A stretch of DNA of 64,000 bases, from positions 37,770 to 101,769 of the forward strand of contig NZ_BPFD01000007.1 of assembly GCF_019655335.1 (NCBI RefSeq), given 5' to 3'. The position numbers and the translations under genes were made by a program. This document shows positions 46,635 to 58,014 of the stretch, piece after piece (the first letter of the stretch is position 1; each line of letters opens with the position of its first letter). The stretch is from Shewanella hafniensis. GTDB lineage: Bacteria > Pseudomonadota > Gammaproteobacteria > Enterobacterales > Shewanellaceae. The notes beneath the pieces are model-generated. The model was not told the origin of the DNA. It did not search any database and was given only the letters and a program-made list of their open reading frames with translations.

Positions 46635-47921
46635 TTAGCGTTTGTCTTGTGTGACGAAATCACGTGCAGTTTCGCCAGTGTATAACTGACGTGGACGGCT
46701 GATTTTGTGGCCTGGTTGATCTAACATTTCTTTCCAGTGAGCAATCCAGCCTACAGTACGAGCCAGTGCAAACAGCACAGTGAACATACTGGTTGGAATA
46801 CCAATGGCTTTCATGATGATGCCAGAGTAGAAGTCGACGTTTGGATACAGTTTCTTAGAAATGAAGTATTCATCTTCAAGCGCAATGCGCTCAAGCTCCA
46901 TTGCCACATCCAATAGTGGATCGTTAACTTTCAGCTCTTTCAGCACTTCGTGACAGGTTTCACGCATAACTTTGGCACGTGGGTCAAAGTTTTTGTAAAC
47001 ACGGTGTCCAAAGCCCATCAGACGGAATGGATCGTTCTTGTCTTTAGCACGTTCAATGAATTCAGGAATACGGTCAACTGAACCGATTTCTTCTAACATT
47101 TGCAAACAGGCTTCGTTAGCGCCGCCGTGTGCAGGGCCCCAAAGAGACGCGATACCCGCTGCGATACACGCAAATGGGTTAGCACCTGAAGAACCCGCTA
47201 AACGTACGGTTGAAGTCGATGCGTTTTGTTCATGATCAGCATGTAAAATGAAGATCCTGTCCATTGCACGTTCAACAATAGGGTTAACTATGTATTCTTC
47301 ACATGGTACAGCAAACATCATGCTTAAGAAGTTGCCCGCATAGCTTAAGTCATTACGTGGATACACGAATGGCTGGCCTGAAGAATACTTGTAGCACATG
47401 GCTGCTATCGTAGGCATTTTTGAGACTAAGCGATAAGCGGCGATTTCGCGGTGACGTGGATCGTTAACATCCAGAGAGTCTTGGTAAAATGCAGATAATG
47501 CACCCGTCACACCACATAACATGGCCATAGGATGAGCATCACGACGGAAACCTCTAAAGAAGAAGGCTAGCTGCTCGTGAACCATAGTGTGGGTTTTAAC
47601 TGTATGTACAAACTCAGTATATTGCGCTTTCGTCGGCAGTTCACCGTAAAGCAGCAGATAACACAGGTCTAGGTAATCGGAGTCAACGGCTAGTTGATCG
47701 ATTGGATAGCCACGGTGTAACAATATACCCAGATCACCATCAATATAGGTAATTGCAGATTCACAGGAGGCAGTCGCAAGAAAACCTGGATCAAAAGTAA
47801 AGTAACCTTTGCTGCCAAGTTTACTGATGTCGATTACGTCAAAACCAGCGGTTCCCTGCTTTACTGGCAATTCTATCGAGTCGTTCCCTGGTAATTCTAA
47901 TTTGGCTTTTAAATCAGCCAT
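46635..47921 (-). CDS. gltA: Citrate synthase (type II)
   Basis: 428 aa, the size of the hexameric NADH-sensitive Gram-negative form. It condenses acetyl-CoA and oxaloacetate to citrate. Visible active-site segments are [33 protein letters not shown] with a catalytic His, and [14 protein letters not shown]. The N-terminal domain (1-45) typical of the allosteric type is present. It is divergent from sdhCDAB-sucABCD with 415 bp between, the E. coli arrangement. Confidence 0.98.
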   Translation of the reverse strand: MADLKAKLELPGNDSIELPVKQGTAGFDVIDISKLGSKGYFTFDPGFLATASCESAITYIDGDLGILLHRGYPIDQLAVDSDYLDLCYLLLYGELPTKAQYTEFVHTVKTHTMVHEQLAFFFRGFRRDAHPMAMLCGVTGALSAFYQDSLDVNDPRHREIAAYRLVSKMPTIAAMCYKYSSGQPFVYPRNDLSYAGNFLSMMFAVPCEEYIVNPIVERAMDRIFILHADHEQNASTSTVRLAGSSGANPFACIAAGIASLWGPAHGGANEACLQMLEEIGSVDRIPEFIERAKDKNDPFRLMGFGHRVYKNFDPRAKVMRETCHEVLKELKVNDPLLDVAMELERIALEDEYFISKKLYPNVDFYSGIIMKAIGIPTSMFTVLFALARTVGWIAHWKEMLDQPGHKISRPRQLYTGETARDFVTQDKR

Positions 47922-48336
47922 ACCCCGTTCTCCTTACTTAGTTCTTATCTGTGAGTGCGGCATGTCAAACCGCCATTACTTTACAGCCATTCTAGATCAC
48001 ATTTCAATTTAAATAAGCGTTTAAATTTGTTAGACCATGGTATAAATGCCTTTACTTTCCCATGCGGAACTGGCACTTACAGTAAAAATTCGTCAAAAAA
48101 ACATAATTTGCATTCTGTGATGTTTGTATTTGACATTTGCCGCGAGTATACTTGCCTCGCCCAATAAGGGCCGCAAACAACGATTATAAAGCACCCTCTG
48201 TTTACATGTTAAATGAGTGCGTGCTCAGATAGTTAACTGTTTGTTTAAACTTTGCTTTTGTGTTTACTTTTGCCGTGATTCACATCCCAGTTTAAAGTTT
48301 GTACAAAAGCGGTTCACATAACAAAAAAAATGCTCA
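47922..48336. other. gltA-sdhC divergent control region
   Basis: 415 bp, AT-rich and without an ORF. It must hold the promoters of both TCA operons. Apart from the -35/-10 candidate at 48124-48152 I cannot identify operator sites; no full CRP or ArcA consensus is evident by eye. Confidence 0.5.
48124..48152 (+). promoter_or_regulatory. Candidate sigma-70 promoter for the sdh-suc operon
   Basis: TTGTAT, a 17-bp spacer and TATACT point towards sdhC, about 185 bp upstream of its start. The -35 is a 4/6 match, so this is tentative. Confidence 0.3.
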
Positions 48337-48732
48337 ATGGAGCTGAGTGAGCAGAACGTGAAAAAGCAAAGACCTGTCCATTTAGATCTGCAGACCATTC
48401 GCTTTCCTGCAACAGCGATTGTGTCAATTCTTCACCGTGTTTCCGGTGTCATCATGCTGTTCGCAGTTGGCATTCTCATTTGGTTGCTAAATTCATCTTT
48501 AGCATCAGCTGAAAGTTTCGCTGGCGTGCAATCTCTATTTGATAACTTCGTTATGAAGTTCATCCTGTGGGGCATTATGACTGCACTGGCGTATCACTTG
48601 TTTGGTGGCCTACGTCACTTAGTAATGGATACCGGTCGTTGGGAAGAATTGTCATCGGGTGCCGCATCAGCGAAAGCTGTATTTGCCTTAACGGTAGCCT
48701 TTTCAATCATAGCGGGGATTTGGGTATGGTAA
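48337..48732 (+). CDS. sdhC: Succinate dehydrogenase cytochrome b556 subunit
   Basis: 131 aa with three TM helices (about 30-52, 70-92, 108-130). Together with SdhD it binds haem b and ubiquinone in the inner membrane. NVKKQRPVHLDLQTIRFP matches the E. coli N-terminus, and the haem-ligand His lies in the SILHRVSGV / ALAYHLFGGLRH region. The ATG at 48337 is kept because the E. coli protein also has a few residues before VKKQRPV; a GTG at 48358 is the alternative. It is the first gene of sdhCDAB-sucABCD. Confidence 0.94.
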   Translation: MELSEQNVKKQRPVHLDLQTIRFPATAIVSILHRVSGVIMLFAVGILIWLLNSSLASAESFAGVQSLFDNFVMKFILWGIMTALAYHLFGGLRHLVMDTGRWEELSSGAASAKAVFALTVAFSIIAGIWVW

Positions 48733-49073
48733 CCAATGCAGCAAGTTTTGGACGCAGTGGTGTTCATGACTTTATTCTACTACGCGCTAGTGCAGTGATC
48801 CTCGCCTGTTACACCATTTTCTTGGTTGGCTTTATTGCATGTAGTTCCCCTCTCACCTACGACGTCTGGCATAGCCTTTTTAGCGCTCTGCCAATGAAAG
48901 TGTTTACACTTCTGACGCTGGTTGCATTACTCGTACACGCTTGGATTGGTGTATGGCAAGTGCTGACAGATTACGTCAAGTGCACGTCGTTACGTGGTGT
49001 TTTACAGTTCACCTTTGTCGTTACCGTATTTTGTTATTTAGCGGCCGGCATTGTTATTGTGTGGGGTGTCTAA
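48726..49073 (+). CDS. sdhD: Succinate dehydrogenase membrane anchor subunit
   Basis: 115 aa from the ATG at 48726, which overlaps the sdhC stop by 7 bp; the longer frame upstream lies inside sdhC. The opening MVTNAASFGRSGVHDFILLRA and the HAWIGVWQVLTDYVK segment follow E. coli SdhD closely. Three TM helices complete the quinone and haem site with SdhC. The sdhA GTG follows the stop with no gap. Confidence 0.95.
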   Translation: MVTNAASFGRSGVHDFILLRASAVILACYTIFLVGFIACSSPLTYDVWHSLFSALPMKVFTLLTLVALLVHAWIGVWQVLTDYVKCTSLRGVLQFTFVVTVFCYLAAGIVIVWGV

Positions 49074-50840
49074 GTGAGTATTCCAGTACGCGAATTTGAT
49101 GCTGTAGTGATCGGTGCCGGTGGCGCTGGTATGCGTGCAGCGCTGCAGATTTCCAAAGAAGGTAAAAGCTGTGCGCTTTTATCAAAAGTATTTCCAACTC
49201 GTTCTCATACCGTATCTGCGCAGGGTGGTATCACTGTTGCGTTAGGTAACGCCCATGAAGATCATTGGGAACAGCACATGTACGATACCGTGAAAGGTTC
49301 CGATTTTATCGGTGACCAAGAAGCGATTGAATTCATGTGTAAAACCGGTCCTGAAGCCGTGATTGAACTTGAGCAAATGGGTTTGCCTTTCTCTCGTTTC
49401 GAAAATGGCACGATTTACCAACGTCCGTTTGGTGGTCAATCTAAGAACTTTGGTGGCGAGCAGGCTGCACGTACTGCGGCAGCTGCCGACCGTACTGGTC
49501 ATGCTTTGCTGCACTGTTTATACCAACAAAACGTGAAGCATAAGACGCAAGTCTTCTCAGAATGGTATGCATTAGATCTCGTTAAAAACGATGATGGCGC
49601 CGTTGTGGGTTGTACTGCGATTGAAATTGAAACGGGCGATATCGTTTATTTCAAAGCCAAAGCAACGATTCTAGCGACCGGTGGTGCAGGGCGTATTTAC
49701 GCTTCTACTACTAACGCGCATATCAACACCGGTGACGGTGTCGGTATGGCAATGCGTGCTGGCGTGCAAATGCAAGACATGGAAATGTGGCAATTCCACC
49801 CAACTGGCATCGCCGGCGCGGGTGTACTTGTGACTGAAGGTTGTCGTGGTGAAGGCGGTTATCTGCTGAACAAAGACGGCGAGCGCTTCATGGAGCGTTA
49901 TGCCCCTAACGCGAAAGATTTAGCATCACGCGACGTGGTAGCACGTTCTATGATGACTGAAATCCGCGAAGGTCGTGGTTTAGACGGTCCATTAGGTCCA
50001 CATTGTTTACTCAAGCTTGATCACTTAGGTAAAGAAACTTTAGAAGCACGTTTACCAGGCGTGTGTGAATTGTCTCGTACCTTTGCCCATATCGATCCGG
50101 CCGATGGTCCAATTCCAGTGTTGCCAACCTGTCACTACATGATGGGCGGTCTGCCAACTAAAGTCAGTGGTCAAGTTATTCGTAAGAATGAAGATGGTAC
50201 TGAACAAGATGTTATCGGTCTGTTTGCTGTGGGTGAGATTGCCTGTGTATCTGTTCACGGTGCAAACCGCTTAGGTGGTAACTCATTGCTCGATTTAGTG
50301 GTCTTTGGCCGCGCAGCGGGTCAGCATTTAGGTAAAGCTTTGGATGAGACTGACGATCCAAAAGATGCAAGCGATGCGGATATTCAAGCATCACTGGCTC
50401 GTCTGAATCGTTGGGAAAGCAACAAAGATGGCGAAGATCCAGCGCAAATCCGTAAGGATCTGCAACTGTGTATGCAATTAAACTTCTCTGTATTCCGTCG
50501 TGGCGATGCTATGGCTGAAGGTTTAGAGCAGTTGAAAGTCATCCGCGAACGTCTTGCAAAGGCGAAGTTGTCTGATAACTCTCGTGAATTCAACACTCAA
50601 CGTATTGAATGTTTAGAGTTAGATAACCTAATGGCAACAGCAATCGCTACGGCCTATGCTGCTAACTTCCGTACTGAAAGTCGCGGTGCTCACTCACGTG
50701 AAGATTATTTAGAGCGTGATGATGAGAACTGGTTATGCCACAGCTTATTTGACCCTGTGACTGAAACGATGGATCGTCGTGCAGTGAACATGGCACCTAA
50801 GTTACGTGAAGCATTCCCACCGAAGAAACGTACCTACTAG
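49074..50840 (+). CDS. sdhA: Succinate dehydrogenase flavoprotein subunit
   Basis: 588 aa, GTG start directly after the sdhD stop. It oxidises succinate to fumarate on covalently bound FAD at the cytosolic face of the membrane. Visible are the dinucleotide-binding [13 protein letters not shown], the FAD-attachment [30 protein letters not shown] at the active site, and [15 protein letters not shown]. Length and order match the E. coli enzyme rather than fumarate reductase, which Shewanella has in a separate soluble form. Confidence 0.98.
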   Translation: MSIPVREFDAVVIGAGGAGMRAALQISKEGKSCALLSKVFPTRSHTVSAQGGITVALGNAHEDHWEQHMYDTVKGSDFIGDQEAIEFMCKTGPEAVIELEQMGLPFSRFENGTIYQRPFGGQSKNFGGEQAARTAAAADRTGHALLHCLYQQNVKHKTQVFSEWYALDLVKNDDGAVVGCTAIEIETGDIVYFKAKATILATGGAGRIYASTTNAHINTGDGVGMAMRAGVQMQDMEMWQFHPTGIAGAGVLVTEGCRGEGGYLLNKDGERFMERYAPNAKDLASRDVVARSMMTEIREGRGLDGPLGPHCLLKLDHLGKETLEARLPGVCELSRTFAHIDPADGPIPVLPTCHYMMGGLPTKVSGQVIRKNEDGTEQDVIGLFAVGEIACVSVHGANRLGGNSLLDLVVFGRAAGQHLGKALDETDDPKDASDADIQASLARLNRWESNKDGEDPAQIRKDLQLCMQLNFSVFRRGDAMAEGLEQLKVIRERLAKAKLSDNSREFNTQRIECLELDNLMATAIATAYAANFRTESRGAHSREDYLERDDENWLCHSLFDPVTETMDRRAVNMAPKLREAFPPKKRTY

Positions 50841-50851
50841 GAGTTGCAAAG

Positions 50852-51559
50852 ATGAAATTGACATTTGCAGTTTATCGCTACAATCCTGACGTAGATACTA
50901 AACCGTATATGCAGGATTACAGCTTAGAAGTAGCTGACGGCTCTGACATGATGGTGCTCGATGCACTGATTAAGTTGAAAGAGCAAGATCCGACTCTGTC
51001 ATTCCGTCGCTCATGCCGTGAAGGTGTTTGTGGTTCTGACGGTGTGAACATGAATGGTAAAAATGGTCTGGCGTGTATTACCCCAATTTCAACCTTCAAA
51101 GGCAAGAAATTAGAAATACGCCCATTACCAGGTATGCCAGTTGTTCGTGACTTAGTTGTTGATTTAACTCAGTTCTATAAGCAGTATGAGAAGATCAAGC
51201 CTTACCTCATCAATGATGAGAAAGCACCAGCCCGTGAACACTTACAATCACCTGAAGAGCGTGCTCATTTAGATGGTCTGTACGAATGTATCATGTGTGC
51301 CTGTTGTTCTACGGCTTGCCCATCATTCTGGTGGAATCCTGATAAGTTTATCGGTCCAAGCGGTCTGCTTCACGCATATCGTTTCTTGATCGACAGTCGC
51401 GATACAGCAACAGAAGAACGTCTTTCTGAGCTGGACGACGCCTATAGCGTGTTCCGTTGCCACGGCATCATGAACTGCGTTGACGTGTGTCCAAAAGGCC
51501 TTAATCCGACTAAAGCAATTGGTCATATTAAGTCCATGCTGTTGAAGCGAGCAGTGTAA
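50852..51559 (+). CDS. sdhB: Succinate dehydrogenase iron-sulfur subunit
   Basis: 235 aa. Three Fe-S clusters can be read: the [2Fe-2S] ligands in SCREGVCGSDG with the following Cys near NGLAC, the [4Fe-4S] ligands in CIMCACCSTACPS, and the [3Fe-4S] ligands with CHGIMNCVDVCPKGLNP. It passes electrons from FAD to quinone. AGGAG lies 8 bp before the ATG and the gene follows sdhA by 11 bp. A hairpin at 51601-51635 separates it from sucA. Confidence 0.98.
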   Translation: MKLTFAVYRYNPDVDTKPYMQDYSLEVADGSDMMVLDALIKLKEQDPTLSFRRSCREGVCGSDGVNMNGKNGLACITPISTFKGKKLEIRPLPGMPVVRDLVVDLTQFYKQYEKIKPYLINDEKAPAREHLQSPEERAHLDGLYECIMCACCSTACPSFWWNPDKFIGPSGLLHAYRFLIDSRDTATEERLSELDDAYSVFRCHGIMNCVDVCPKGLNPTKAIGHIKSMLLKRAV

Positions 51560-51600
51560 TGCGAGAACCCGAGCTGAAACCAATAATAATATAGCTCTTG

Positions 51601-51635
51601 AAGAGTCACTTTCTGGTAGCAGAAGGTGACTCTTT
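51601..51635 (+). terminator. Hairpin between sdhB and sucA (partial terminator or processing site)
   Basis: AAGAGTCACTTTCT / AGAAGGTGACTCTT stem followed by TTTGCG. The short T run suggests incomplete termination, which would lower suc relative to sdh expression. Confidence 0.6.
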
Positions 51636-51773
51636 TGCGTATGTAATGGAAGACAACGCGCCGTATATCTGGACATCTAGGGGCGGCAGAAATTATGCGT
51701 CGAAGGTAATCTCTACAGACTGCATATTTAATACTATGGCTAAGCACGTGTATAAAGTTTGAAAGGAATAGAA

Positions 51774-54605
51774 ATGCACCAAGGCATCATGAAAGCCTGG
51801 CTCGAATCATCTCACTTAAGTGGTGCAAATTCGACCTACGTAGAAGAGATGTATGAAGCCTATCAAGAAAACCCACAGTCAGTCGCTGATGATTGGCGTG
51901 CGGTATTTGATAATCTCCCTCCTGTGAACGGTGCCTCTGTTGATGCGCCTGAAGCTGCTCACTCAAAAGTACGTGATTATTTTCGCAGTTTAGCGTTAGA
52001 AGGACGCCATAAGAGCTCTGCTCGTGTGACGGATCCTGAACTCGATGCTAAGCAAGTTAAAGTCCTGCAGTTAATTAACGCCCATCGTTTCCGTGGTCAT
52101 CAAGGTGCTAACCTTGACCCCCTAGAACTGTGGAAACGCGAACCTGTGGCCGATTTAGATCCTGCCTTCCACGGCCTGACTAAAGAAGACATGGATCGTG
52201 AGTTTAATACTGGTTCTTTTGCTCATGGTGGCGAAACCATGAAGCTGGCGGATTTGGTAAAAGCACTGAAAGCCACTTATTGTGGTTCTATCGGTGCTGA
52301 ATATATGCACATTACCGATACCGATGAGAAACGCTGGATCCAACAACGTCTCGAACCTTCCTTAGGTAAAGCTAACTACGATAAAAGTGTTAAGACACGC
52401 ATTCTTGAAGGCTTAAACGCCGCAGAAGGCATTGAAAAATACTTAGGTGCTAAATTCCCTGGTGCGAAACGTTTCTCGTTAGAAGGCGGCGATGCGTTAG
52501 TGCCTATGATGCGCGAAATTATTTATCGTGCAGGTGAAGCGGGTACTAAAGAAATCGTCGTTGGTATGGCTCACCGTGGTCGTCTAAACGTACTGGTTAA
52601 CGTATTAGGTAAGCGTCCTGCTGAACTGTTTGATGAGTTCGCGGGTAAGCATGCTGATACCCACGGTTCGGGTGACGTTAAGTACCACCAAGGTTTCTCC
52701 TCTGATTTCGAAACGCCGGGCGGCAATGTGCATTTAGCACTGGCCTTTAACCCATCGCACCTTGAAATCGTTAACCCTGTGGTCATTGGTTCGGTACGTG
52801 CCCGCCAAGACCGTCGCGGTTGTAAGGATGGCTTACAAGTCATGCCTATTACTATTCACGGTGATTCAGCCATTGCGGGTCAAGGGATAGTACAAGAGAC
52901 ATTCAACATGTCTCAAACCCGCGGTTTTAAAGTGGGCGGCAGCATTCGCATCGTAGTGAACAACCAAGTGGGTTTCACTACGTCTAACCATGCGGACGTG
53001 CGTTCAACTGAATATTGTACTGACATCGCTAAGATGGTTCAGGCGCCGATTTTCCACGTTAACTCTGACGATCCAGAAGCGGTTGCATTTGTATCGCAGT
53101 TAGCCGTTGATTATCGTAACGAGTTCAAACGTGATGTGGTGGTTGAATTAGTGTGTTATCGCCGTCATGGCCATAACGAAGCCGATGAGCCAAGTGCAAC
53201 TCAACCGCTGATGTATGCCAAGATCAAGAAACACCCAACGCCACGTAAGATTTATGCAGACAAGTTAATCGCTGAAAACGTGATTGCTGCCGATGAGGTG
53301 ACTGGTCTTATCAATAATTACCGTGACGCATTAGATCAGGGTGATTGTGTGGTGAAAGAATGGCGTCCAATGACGCTGCATTCTGTTGACTGGACACCTT
53401 ATATTGGTCGTGAGTGGGACGAAGCGTTCGAATCTGCGATGTCGGCAGAACGTTTACAAAACCTTGCGGACAAATTGAGCTACGTTCCTGAAAGCCATCC
53501 ATTACAATCCCGTGTTGCTAAGATTTATGGCGACCGTGTTGCTATGGCAAAAGGTGAGAAACCACTCGATTGGGGCTTTGCAGAAACTTTGGCTTATGCC
53601 TCGATTCTGGAAGACAACAAGCGCGTTCGTATCACAGGTCAAGATTCTGGCCGTGGCACTTTCTTCCATCGTCATGCTGTGCTGCACAATCAAAACGATG
53701 GCACGACTTACATGCCACTACGCAACATTGCCGATGAGCAAGGTCCGATTGATATTACTGACTCAGTATTATCTGAAGCCTCAGTATTGGCATTTGAATA
53801 CGGCTATGCGACGGCAGAACCTGGCGGCCTGACCATTTGGGAAGCCCAGTTTGGTGACTTTGCCAACTGTGCCCAAGTGGTTATTGATCAGTTCTTGTCA
53901 TCGGGTGAACAAAAGTGGGGCCGTTTATGTGGTCTGACTATGTTGTTGCCCCATGGTTATGAAGGTCAAGGCCCAGAGCACTCAAGCGCCCGTTTAGAGC
54001 GTTTCTTGCAAATGTGTGCTAACCACAACATGCAAGTGTGTGTGCCTTCAACACCTGCACAGGTTTACCATATGTTGCGCCGTCAAGTGGTGCGCCCAAT
54101 GCGTCGACCACTTATCGTGATGTCGCCTAAATCATTGCTGCGTCATCCATTAGCCGTGTCGAGTTTGGAAGAATTGGCCAATGGTAGTTTCCAAAATGTG
54201 ATCGGTGAAATCGATACCTTGGAAGCAAGCAAAGTGGATCGCGTTGTTTTCTGTAGTGGTAAAGTTTACTTCGAACTACTGGAAAAACGTCGTAAAGAAA
54301 ACATCACTAACGTAGCGTTAATTCGTGTTGAACAGTTATATCCGTTCCCACATGATGAAATGATCGTTGCTTTGGCTGATTACCAACATGTTAAAGATTT
54401 TGTTTGGTGTCAGGAAGAGCCACAGAACCAAGGTGCTTGGTACTCGAGTCAACACCATTTCTGGGCCGCGATTCCTGCAGGTGCACAGTTAACTTATGCC
54501 GGCCGTGAAGCGTCAGCTGCGCCAGCATGTGGTTACCCTGAGTTGCATACACATCAGCAAGAATCTTTAGTGAACAGTGCCCTGAAACTTACAATCACAC
54601 TGTAG
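51774..54605 (+). CDS. sucA: 2-oxoglutarate dehydrogenase E1 component
   Basis: 943 aa from the ATG at 51774, which has AAAGGA upstream; the frame-open TTG at 51759 is rejected. It is the thiamine-diphosphate decarboxylase of the 2-oxoglutarate dehydrogenase complex. MAHRGRLNVLVNVLGK and the ThDP-site blocks GDSAIAGQGIV and VVNNQVGFTTS are present. The N-terminal SSHLSGANSTYVEEMYEAYQ is the E2-binding segment. The gene precedes sucB by about 30 bp. Confidence 0.98.
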   Translation: MHQGIMKAWLESSHLSGANSTYVEEMYEAYQENPQSVADDWRAVFDNLPPVNGASVDAPEAAHSKVRDYFRSLALEGRHKSSARVTDPELDAKQVKVLQLINAHRFRGHQGANLDPLELWKREPVADLDPAFHGLTKEDMDREFNTGSFAHGGETMKLADLVKALKATYCGSIGAEYMHITDTDEKRWIQQRLEPSLGKANYDKSVKTRILEGLNAAEGIEKYLGAKFPGAKRFSLEGGDALVPMMREIIYRAGEAGTKEIVVGMAHRGRLNVLVNVLGKRPAELFDEFAGKHADTHGSGDVKYHQGFSSDFETPGGNVHLALAFNPSHLEIVNPVVIGSVRARQDRRGCKDGLQVMPITIHGDSAIAGQGIVQETFNMSQTRGFKVGGSIRIVVNNQVGFTTSNHADVRSTEYCTDIAKMVQAPIFHVNSDDPEAVAFVSQLAVDYRNEFKRDVVVELVCYRRHGHNEADEPSATQPLMYAKIKKHPTPRKIYADKLIAENVIAADEVTGLINNYRDALDQGDCVVKEWRPMTLHSVDWTPYIGREWDEAFESAMSAERLQNLADKLSYVPESHPLQSRVAKIYGDRVAMAKGEKPLDWGFAETLAYASILEDNKRVRITGQDSGRGTFFHRHAVLHNQNDGTTYMPLRNIADEQGPIDITDSVLSEASVLAFEYGYATAEPGGLTIWEAQFGDFANCAQVVIDQFLSSGEQKWGRLCGLTMLLPHGYEGQGPEHSSARLERFLQMCANHNMQVCVPSTPAQVYHMLRRQVVRPMRRPLIVMSPKSLLRHPLAVSSLEELANGSFQNVIGEIDTLEASKVDRVVFCSGKVYFELLEKRRKENITNVALIRVEQLYPFPHDEMIVALADYQHVKDFVWCQEEPQNQGAWYSSQHHFWAAIPAGAQLTYAGREASAAPACGYPELHTHQQESLVNSALKLTITL

Positions 54606-54636
54606 TAATAGACATTTTATAAAAGGATAGTTTTTC

Positions 54637-55827
54637 ATGAGTATCGAAATCAAGGTACCTGTACTACCAGAATCTGTTGCCGATGCCACGATTGCCACTT
54701 GGCATGTGAAAGTGGGTGAGCAAGTTTCTCGTGATCAAAACCTGGTTGATATTGAAACCGATAAAGTGGTTCTTGAAGTGGTTGCGCCAGAAGATGGCCA
54801 CATTGGCGAGTTTTTGTTTGAAGAAGGCGCCACTGTTTTAGGTGAACAAGTGATCGCTAAGTTCATCGCTGGTGCAGTTTCTGGCCAAGAAGTGACTAAA
54901 GCTGAAGCAGAAGCGGCAACGCCAGCAGCTGCGACAAGTGACGAATCTAACGATGCGTTAAGCCCATCAGTACGCCGTTTACTGGCCGAGCACAATGTTG
55001 ATGCTAGCAAAGTAAAAGGTACGGGTGTGGGTGGTCGTATTACGAAAGAAGACGTTGAAGCTTTTGTTAAGTCTGCCCCTAAAGCAGCGGCGCCAGCAGC
55101 ACCTGCTGTGGCTCCGTTAGCGGCTGGCCGTAGCGAGAAGCGCGTGCCAATGACACGTCTGCGTAAGACAATCGCTAACCGCTTGTTAGAAGCGAAAAAC
55201 TCTACCGCTATGCTCACGACATTTAACGAAGTGAACATGAAGCCCATCATGGATATCCGTAAGCAATACCAAGATATCTTTGAAAAGCGCCACGGTATCC
55301 GTTTAGGCTTTATGTCTTTCTACATCAAAGCTGTGACAGAAGCACTGAAACGTTTCCCAGAAGTCAACGCGTCTATTGATGGCGATGATATCGTTTATCA
55401 CAACTACTTCGACATTAGCATCGCAGTATCAACACCACGTGGTCTGGTAACACCAGTGTTACGTGACACAGATACCATGAACTTAGCTGAAATCGAAAAA
55501 GCGGTTCGTGATTTAGCCATCAAAGGCCGCGACGGTAAGCTGACTGTGGCAGATATGACTGGCGGTAACTTCACTGTGACTAACGGTGGTGTTTTCGGTT
55601 CATTGATGTCTACCCCAATCCTTAACCTGCCACAAAGCGCGATTTTAGGCATGCATGCCATTAAAGACCGCCCAATGGCAGTTAATGGTCAGGTTGAAAT
55701 CCTGCCCATGATGTACCTAGCACTCTCATATGACCATCGTATTGTTGATGGCCGTGAGTCTGTTGGTTTCTTGGTTGCGATTAAAGACTTCCTAGAAGAC
55801 CCAACTCGTCTGCTGCTTGATCTGTAA
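54637..55827 (+). CDS. sucB: 2-oxoglutarate dehydrogenase E2, dihydrolipoyl succinyltransferase
   Basis: 396 aa. One lipoyl domain (1-78, lipoyl Lys in [10 protein letters not shown]), an Ala-rich linker, a peripheral-subunit-binding domain (about 105-142, [13 protein letters not shown]), a second Ala/Pro linker and the catalytic core (about 165-396) ending in [12 protein letters not shown] with the active-site His and Asp. It transfers the succinyl group to CoA and forms the 24-mer core. AAAGGA precedes the ATG. Confidence 0.98.
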   Translation: MSIEIKVPVLPESVADATIATWHVKVGEQVSRDQNLVDIETDKVVLEVVAPEDGHIGEFLFEEGATVLGEQVIAKFIAGAVSGQEVTKAEAEAATPAAATSDESNDALSPSVRRLLAEHNVDASKVKGTGVGGRITKEDVEAFVKSAPKAAAPAAPAVAPLAAGRSEKRVPMTRLRKTIANRLLEAKNSTAMLTTFNEVNMKPIMDIRKQYQDIFEKRHGIRLGFMSFYIKAVTEALKRFPEVNASIDGDDIVYHNYFDISIAVSTPRGLVTPVLRDTDTMNLAEIEKAVRDLAIKGRDGKLTVADMTGGNFTVTNGGVFGSLMSTPILNLPQSAILGMHAIKDRPMAVNGQVEILPMMYLALSYDHRIVDGRESVGFLVAIKDFLEDPTRLLLDL

Positions 55828-55879
55828 GACAACTCGCTAAGAGTTCGCGCTTAAAGAAATAGCCAGACATACCCTCGTG

Positions 55880-55899
55880 ACTGGCCCAAACGGGCCAGT
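55880..55899 (+). other. Hairpin between sucB and sucC
   Basis: Perfect ACTGGCCC / GGGCCAGT stem with a 4-nt loop and no T tract. It lies mid-operon, 53 bp after sucB, and may protect or process the mRNA. Confidence 0.55.
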
Positions 55900-55932
55900 T
55901 GGATTTGATTAGAAGTATACGGATAGATCATC

Positions 55933-57099
55933 ATGAATTTGCATGAGTATCAGGCAAAATCCTTATTTGCCGAATATGGTTTACCAGTGTCAGAAGGTTT
56001 TGCATGTGATACAGCCCAAGAAGCTGTAGAAGCGGCAGGCCATATTGGCGGAAATTTATGGGTTGTTAAGTGTCAAGTACACGCTGGCGGCCGCGGTAAA
56101 GCGGGTGGCGTTAAAGTCACTGGCGATAAAGAAGAAATCAGAGCCTTTGCCGAACACTGGTTAGGCAAAAATCTGGTGACTTATCAAACTGATGAGAAAG
56201 GTCAGCCAGTTGCTAAAATTTTAGTAGAAAGCTGTACCGACATCGCTAACGAACTATACCTTGGTGCCGTTGTTGACCGCGCGACTCGTCGCGTTGTGTT
56301 CATGGCGTCGACTGAAGGTGGTGTTGAAATTGAGAAAGTGGCAGAAGAAACGCCAGAACTCATCCACACTGCAATCATCGATCCTTTGACTGGCCCACAA
56401 GGTTATCAAGCTCGCGATCTTGGCTTCAAGTTAGGTTTAAACCCAACGCAAATGAAGCAGTTCACTAAGATCTTTATGGGTCTGGCGACTATGTTCGTTG
56501 ATCATGATTTCGCACTATTAGAAATCAACCCACTGGTTATTACCACTGAAGGCAACCTACACTGCCTAGATGGTAAAATCGGTATCGACGGTAACGCACT
56601 GTTCCGTCAACCAAAAATCAAAGGCATGCACGATCCATCACAGGATGACGCGCGTGAAGCTCACGCGGCTAAGTTCGAACTGAACTACGTAGCATTAGAC
56701 GGTAACGTTGGCTGTATGGTGAATGGTGCTGGTCTGGCTATGGGTACTATGGATATCGTTAACTTGCACGGTGGCAAGCCAGCGAACTTCCTAGACGTAG
56801 GCGGCGGCGCGACTAAAGAACGTGTAGCAGAAGCTTTCAAAATCATTCTGTCTGACAGCAATGTGAAAGCGGTTCTGGTTAACATTTTCGGCGGTATCGT
56901 ACGTTGTGACATGATCGCAGAAGGTATTATCGGCGCCGTTAAAGAAGTGGGCGTTAAAGTACCTGTTGTGGTTCGTTTAGAAGGTACTAACGCTGAACTT
57001 GGCCGTGAAGTATTAGCTAAATCAGGTCTTGATATCATTGCAGCTACCAGTCTGACTGACGCGGCTGAGCAAGTAGTTAAAGCTGCGGAGGGCAAATAA
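55933..57099 (+). CDS. sucC: Succinyl-CoA synthetase, beta subunit
   Basis: 388 aa with an N-terminal ATP-grasp domain ([36 protein letters not shown]) and a C-terminal flavodoxin-like domain ([17 protein letters not shown]). With SucD it converts succinyl-CoA, ADP or GDP and Pi to succinate, NTP and CoA. The stop overlaps the sucD start by one base (TAATG), so the subunits are translated in step. Confidence 0.98.
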   Translation: MNLHEYQAKSLFAEYGLPVSEGFACDTAQEAVEAAGHIGGNLWVVKCQVHAGGRGKAGGVKVTGDKEEIRAFAEHWLGKNLVTYQTDEKGQPVAKILVESCTDIANELYLGAVVDRATRRVVFMASTEGGVEIEKVAEETPELIHTAIIDPLTGPQGYQARDLGFKLGLNPTQMKQFTKIFMGLATMFVDHDFALLEINPLVITTEGNLHCLDGKIGIDGNALFRQPKIKGMHDPSQDDAREAHAAKFELNYVALDGNVGCMVNGAGLAMGTMDIVNLHGGKPANFLDVGGGATKERVAEAFKIILSDSNVKAVLVNIFGGIVRCDMIAEGIIGAVKEVGVKVPVVVRLEGTNAELGREVLAKSGLDIIAATSLTDAAEQVVKAAEGK

Positions 57100-57971
57100 T
57101 GTCTGTCTTAATCAATAAAGATACCAAGGTAATTTGCCAAGGTTTCACTGGCGGTCAAGGTACATTCCACTCACAACAAGCTATCGATTACGGTACGCAA
57201 ATGGTGGGCGGTGTGTCTCCTGGTAAAGGCGGTCAAACTCACTTAGGTCTACCAGTGTTTAACACGGTAAAAGATGCTGTTGCTGCAACTGGCGCAACGG
57301 CAACTGTTATCTATGTACCGGCACCATTTTGTAAAGACGCCATCCTTGAAGCTATCGACGGTGGCATCGAGCTTATCGTTTGTATCACTGAAGGCATTCC
57401 TACACTGGACATGCTGCAAGTTAAAGTGAAGCTTGAAGAAACTGGCGTTCGCATGATTGGCCCTAACTGCCCAGGTGTTATCACCCCAGGTGAATGTAAG
57501 ATCGGCATCATGCCAGGTCACATCCACTTAAAAGGCAAAGTGGGTATCGTTTCACGTTCAGGTACTCTGACCTATGAAGCGGTTAAGCAAACGACTGATG
57601 AAGGTTTCGGCCAATCTACTTGCGTAGGTATCGGTGGTGACCCAATTCCAGGTACTAACTTCATCGACGTATTGGAAATGTTCCAAAACGATCCACAGAC
57701 TGAAGCGATTGTAATGATCGGTGAAATCGGTGGTAACGCTGAAGAAGATGCGGCTGCTTACATCAAAGCACACGTAACTAAGCCTGTTGTGTCTTACATT
57801 GCTGGTGTAACTGCACCTGCTGGTAAGCGTATGGGCCACGCTGGCGCGATTATCGCTGGCGGTAAAGGTACTGCAGAAGACAAATTTGCTGCATTAGAAG
57901 CAGCTGGCGTGACAACTGTCCGCTCGCTAGCTGATATCGGCAAAGCGCTGCGTACTCGTACTGGTTGGTAA
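57099..57971 (+). CDS. sucD: Succinyl-CoA synthetase, alpha subunit
   Basis: 290 aa. An N-terminal CoA-binding Rossmann domain ([17 protein letters not shown]) precedes the ligase domain with the phosphorylated His in [18 protein letters not shown]. It is the last gene of the operon and is followed 19 bp later by a strong terminator. Confidence 0.98.
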   Translation: MSVLINKDTKVICQGFTGGQGTFHSQQAIDYGTQMVGGVSPGKGGQTHLGLPVFNTVKDAVAATGATATVIYVPAPFCKDAILEAIDGGIELIVCITEGIPTLDMLQVKVKLEETGVRMIGPNCPGVITPGECKIGIMPGHIHLKGKVGIVSRSGTLTYEAVKQTTDEGFGQSTCVGIGGDPIPGTNFIDVLEMFQNDPQTEAIVMIGEIGGNAEEDAAAYIKAHVTKPVVSYIAGVTAPAGKRMGHAGAIIAGGKGTAEDKFAALEAAGVTTVRSLADIGKALRTRTGW

Positions 57972-57989
57972 GCTAAACCGTTCGATACT

Positions 57990-58014
57990 AAAAGGCGCCT
58001 AAGGCGCCTTTTTT
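57990..58014 (+). terminator. Terminator of sdhCDAB-sucABCD
   Basis: AAAAGGCGCC / GGCGCCTTTT stem with a T tail. Confidence 0.93.

Noticed and set aside
48130..48152. TTGACA followed by TATACT upstream of sdhC as a perfect sigma-70 promoter
   Set aside because: The spacing between these two hexamers is only 11 bp. The better pairing uses TTGTAT at 48124 with 17 bp, reported as a weak candidate.
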